From assembly GCA_002395965.1 (NCBI GenBank), contig DGVT01000121.1, forward strand, positions 20,223 to 43,628: a stretch of 23,406 nt of DNA, written 5' to 3'. A program made the position numbers and the translations under genes. Position 1 is the first letter of the stretch, and each line of letters starts with the position of its first letter. The notes under the pieces are model-generated. The model had not been told where the DNA came from, did no database searches, and worked only from the letters and a program-made list of their open reading frames with translations. Positions 21,954-23,406 of the stretch are shown one piece after another. This DNA is from Porphyromonadaceae bacterium UBA4277. Lineage in GTDB: Bacteria > Bacteroidota > Bacteroidia > Bacteroidales > Muribaculaceae.

Positions 21954-21982
21954 ATATTTTTTTATTGGACACTAATAGAAGA

Positions 21983-22039
21983 AAACAAGTGCAGGAGGAA
22001 AATGCTGATTAAATAGCTTTTTGCCTCCTGCACTTGTTT
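21983..22039 (-). terminator. Terminator after secA (long-stem hairpin)
   Basis: AAACAAGTGCAGGAGG (21983-21998) and CCTCCTGCACTTGTTT (22024-22039) form a perfect 16-bp stem around a 25-nt loop. On the minus strand the stem ends in GTTTTCTTCT, 15 bp after the secA stop. It insulates secA from miaA. Confidence 0.85.
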
Positions 22040-22053
22040 ATGAACAGTTTACG

Positions 22054-23406
<1,353 letters not shown>

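Overview
The window looks like chromosomal DNA of a gut-type Bacteroidales, probably Muribaculaceae- or Prevotella-like. The main reasons are the promoters, the G+C-rich coding sequence and the protein families. Many start regions carry the Bacteroidota housekeeping-sigma pattern TTTG-N19/20-TAnnTTTG; the clearest are upstream of tRNA-Ala, miaA, hpt, adk and nnrD. The families include a Bacteroidota-style TonB receptor without a SusD partner, a BspA-like leucine-rich-repeat protein, a GHL10 hydrolase and dockerin-like C-termini. Family names come from recognised motifs only; no database search was run.

Layout. 1-2319: the right edge of a phage-derived segment, with the C-terminus of a terminase large subunit and a 629-residue protein of unknown function. 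2298-2550: arrays of 7-bp repeats. 2608-5189: a small Cys/His-rich secreted protein and a TonB-dependent receptor, probably for metal uptake. 5283-5433: a complete tRNA-Ala(GGC) unit with promoter and terminator. 5582-8126: ychF and miaB. 8267-9430: an MFS transporter. 10004-10564: a secreted NlpC/P60 peptidase. 10690-12213 (minus): bifunctional NAD(P)HX repair enzyme. 12300-13140: no gene, worn repeats. 13141-14943 (minus): BspA-like LRR protein with a dockerin-like tail. 15104-15917: a dense block of repeats without genes. 16098-17337: hpt and adk, each with its own promoter and terminator. 17371-17585: two near-twin terminators around four small hairpins. 17612-21903 (minus): miaA overlapping a 1129-residue GHL10 hydrolase by ATGA. 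22054-23406 (minus): the C-terminal half of secA, cut by the window edge.

How the genes work together. Most are housekeeping: ribosome-associated ATPase, translocase, purine salvage, adenylate kinase and metabolite repair. MiaA and MiaB catalyse consecutive steps of ms2i6A37 tRNA modification and both lie here, 13 kb apart. A second theme is the cell envelope: the NlpC/P60 peptidase, the GHL10 hydrolase and the LRR protein are all exported, and the last two share the same kind of duplicated Asp-rich dockerin-like C-terminus.

The least explained content is intergenic. Three kinds of repeat stand out: (i) heptanucleotide-periodic arrays of differing sequence, often directly after stop codons; (ii) three 156-bp copies of an imperfect palindrome with hairpins at both ends, interleaved with REP-like hairpins; (iii) palindromes of the GGATT-N3-AATCC type. 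I found no CRISPR array, rRNA, integrase, transposase or recognisable defence system.
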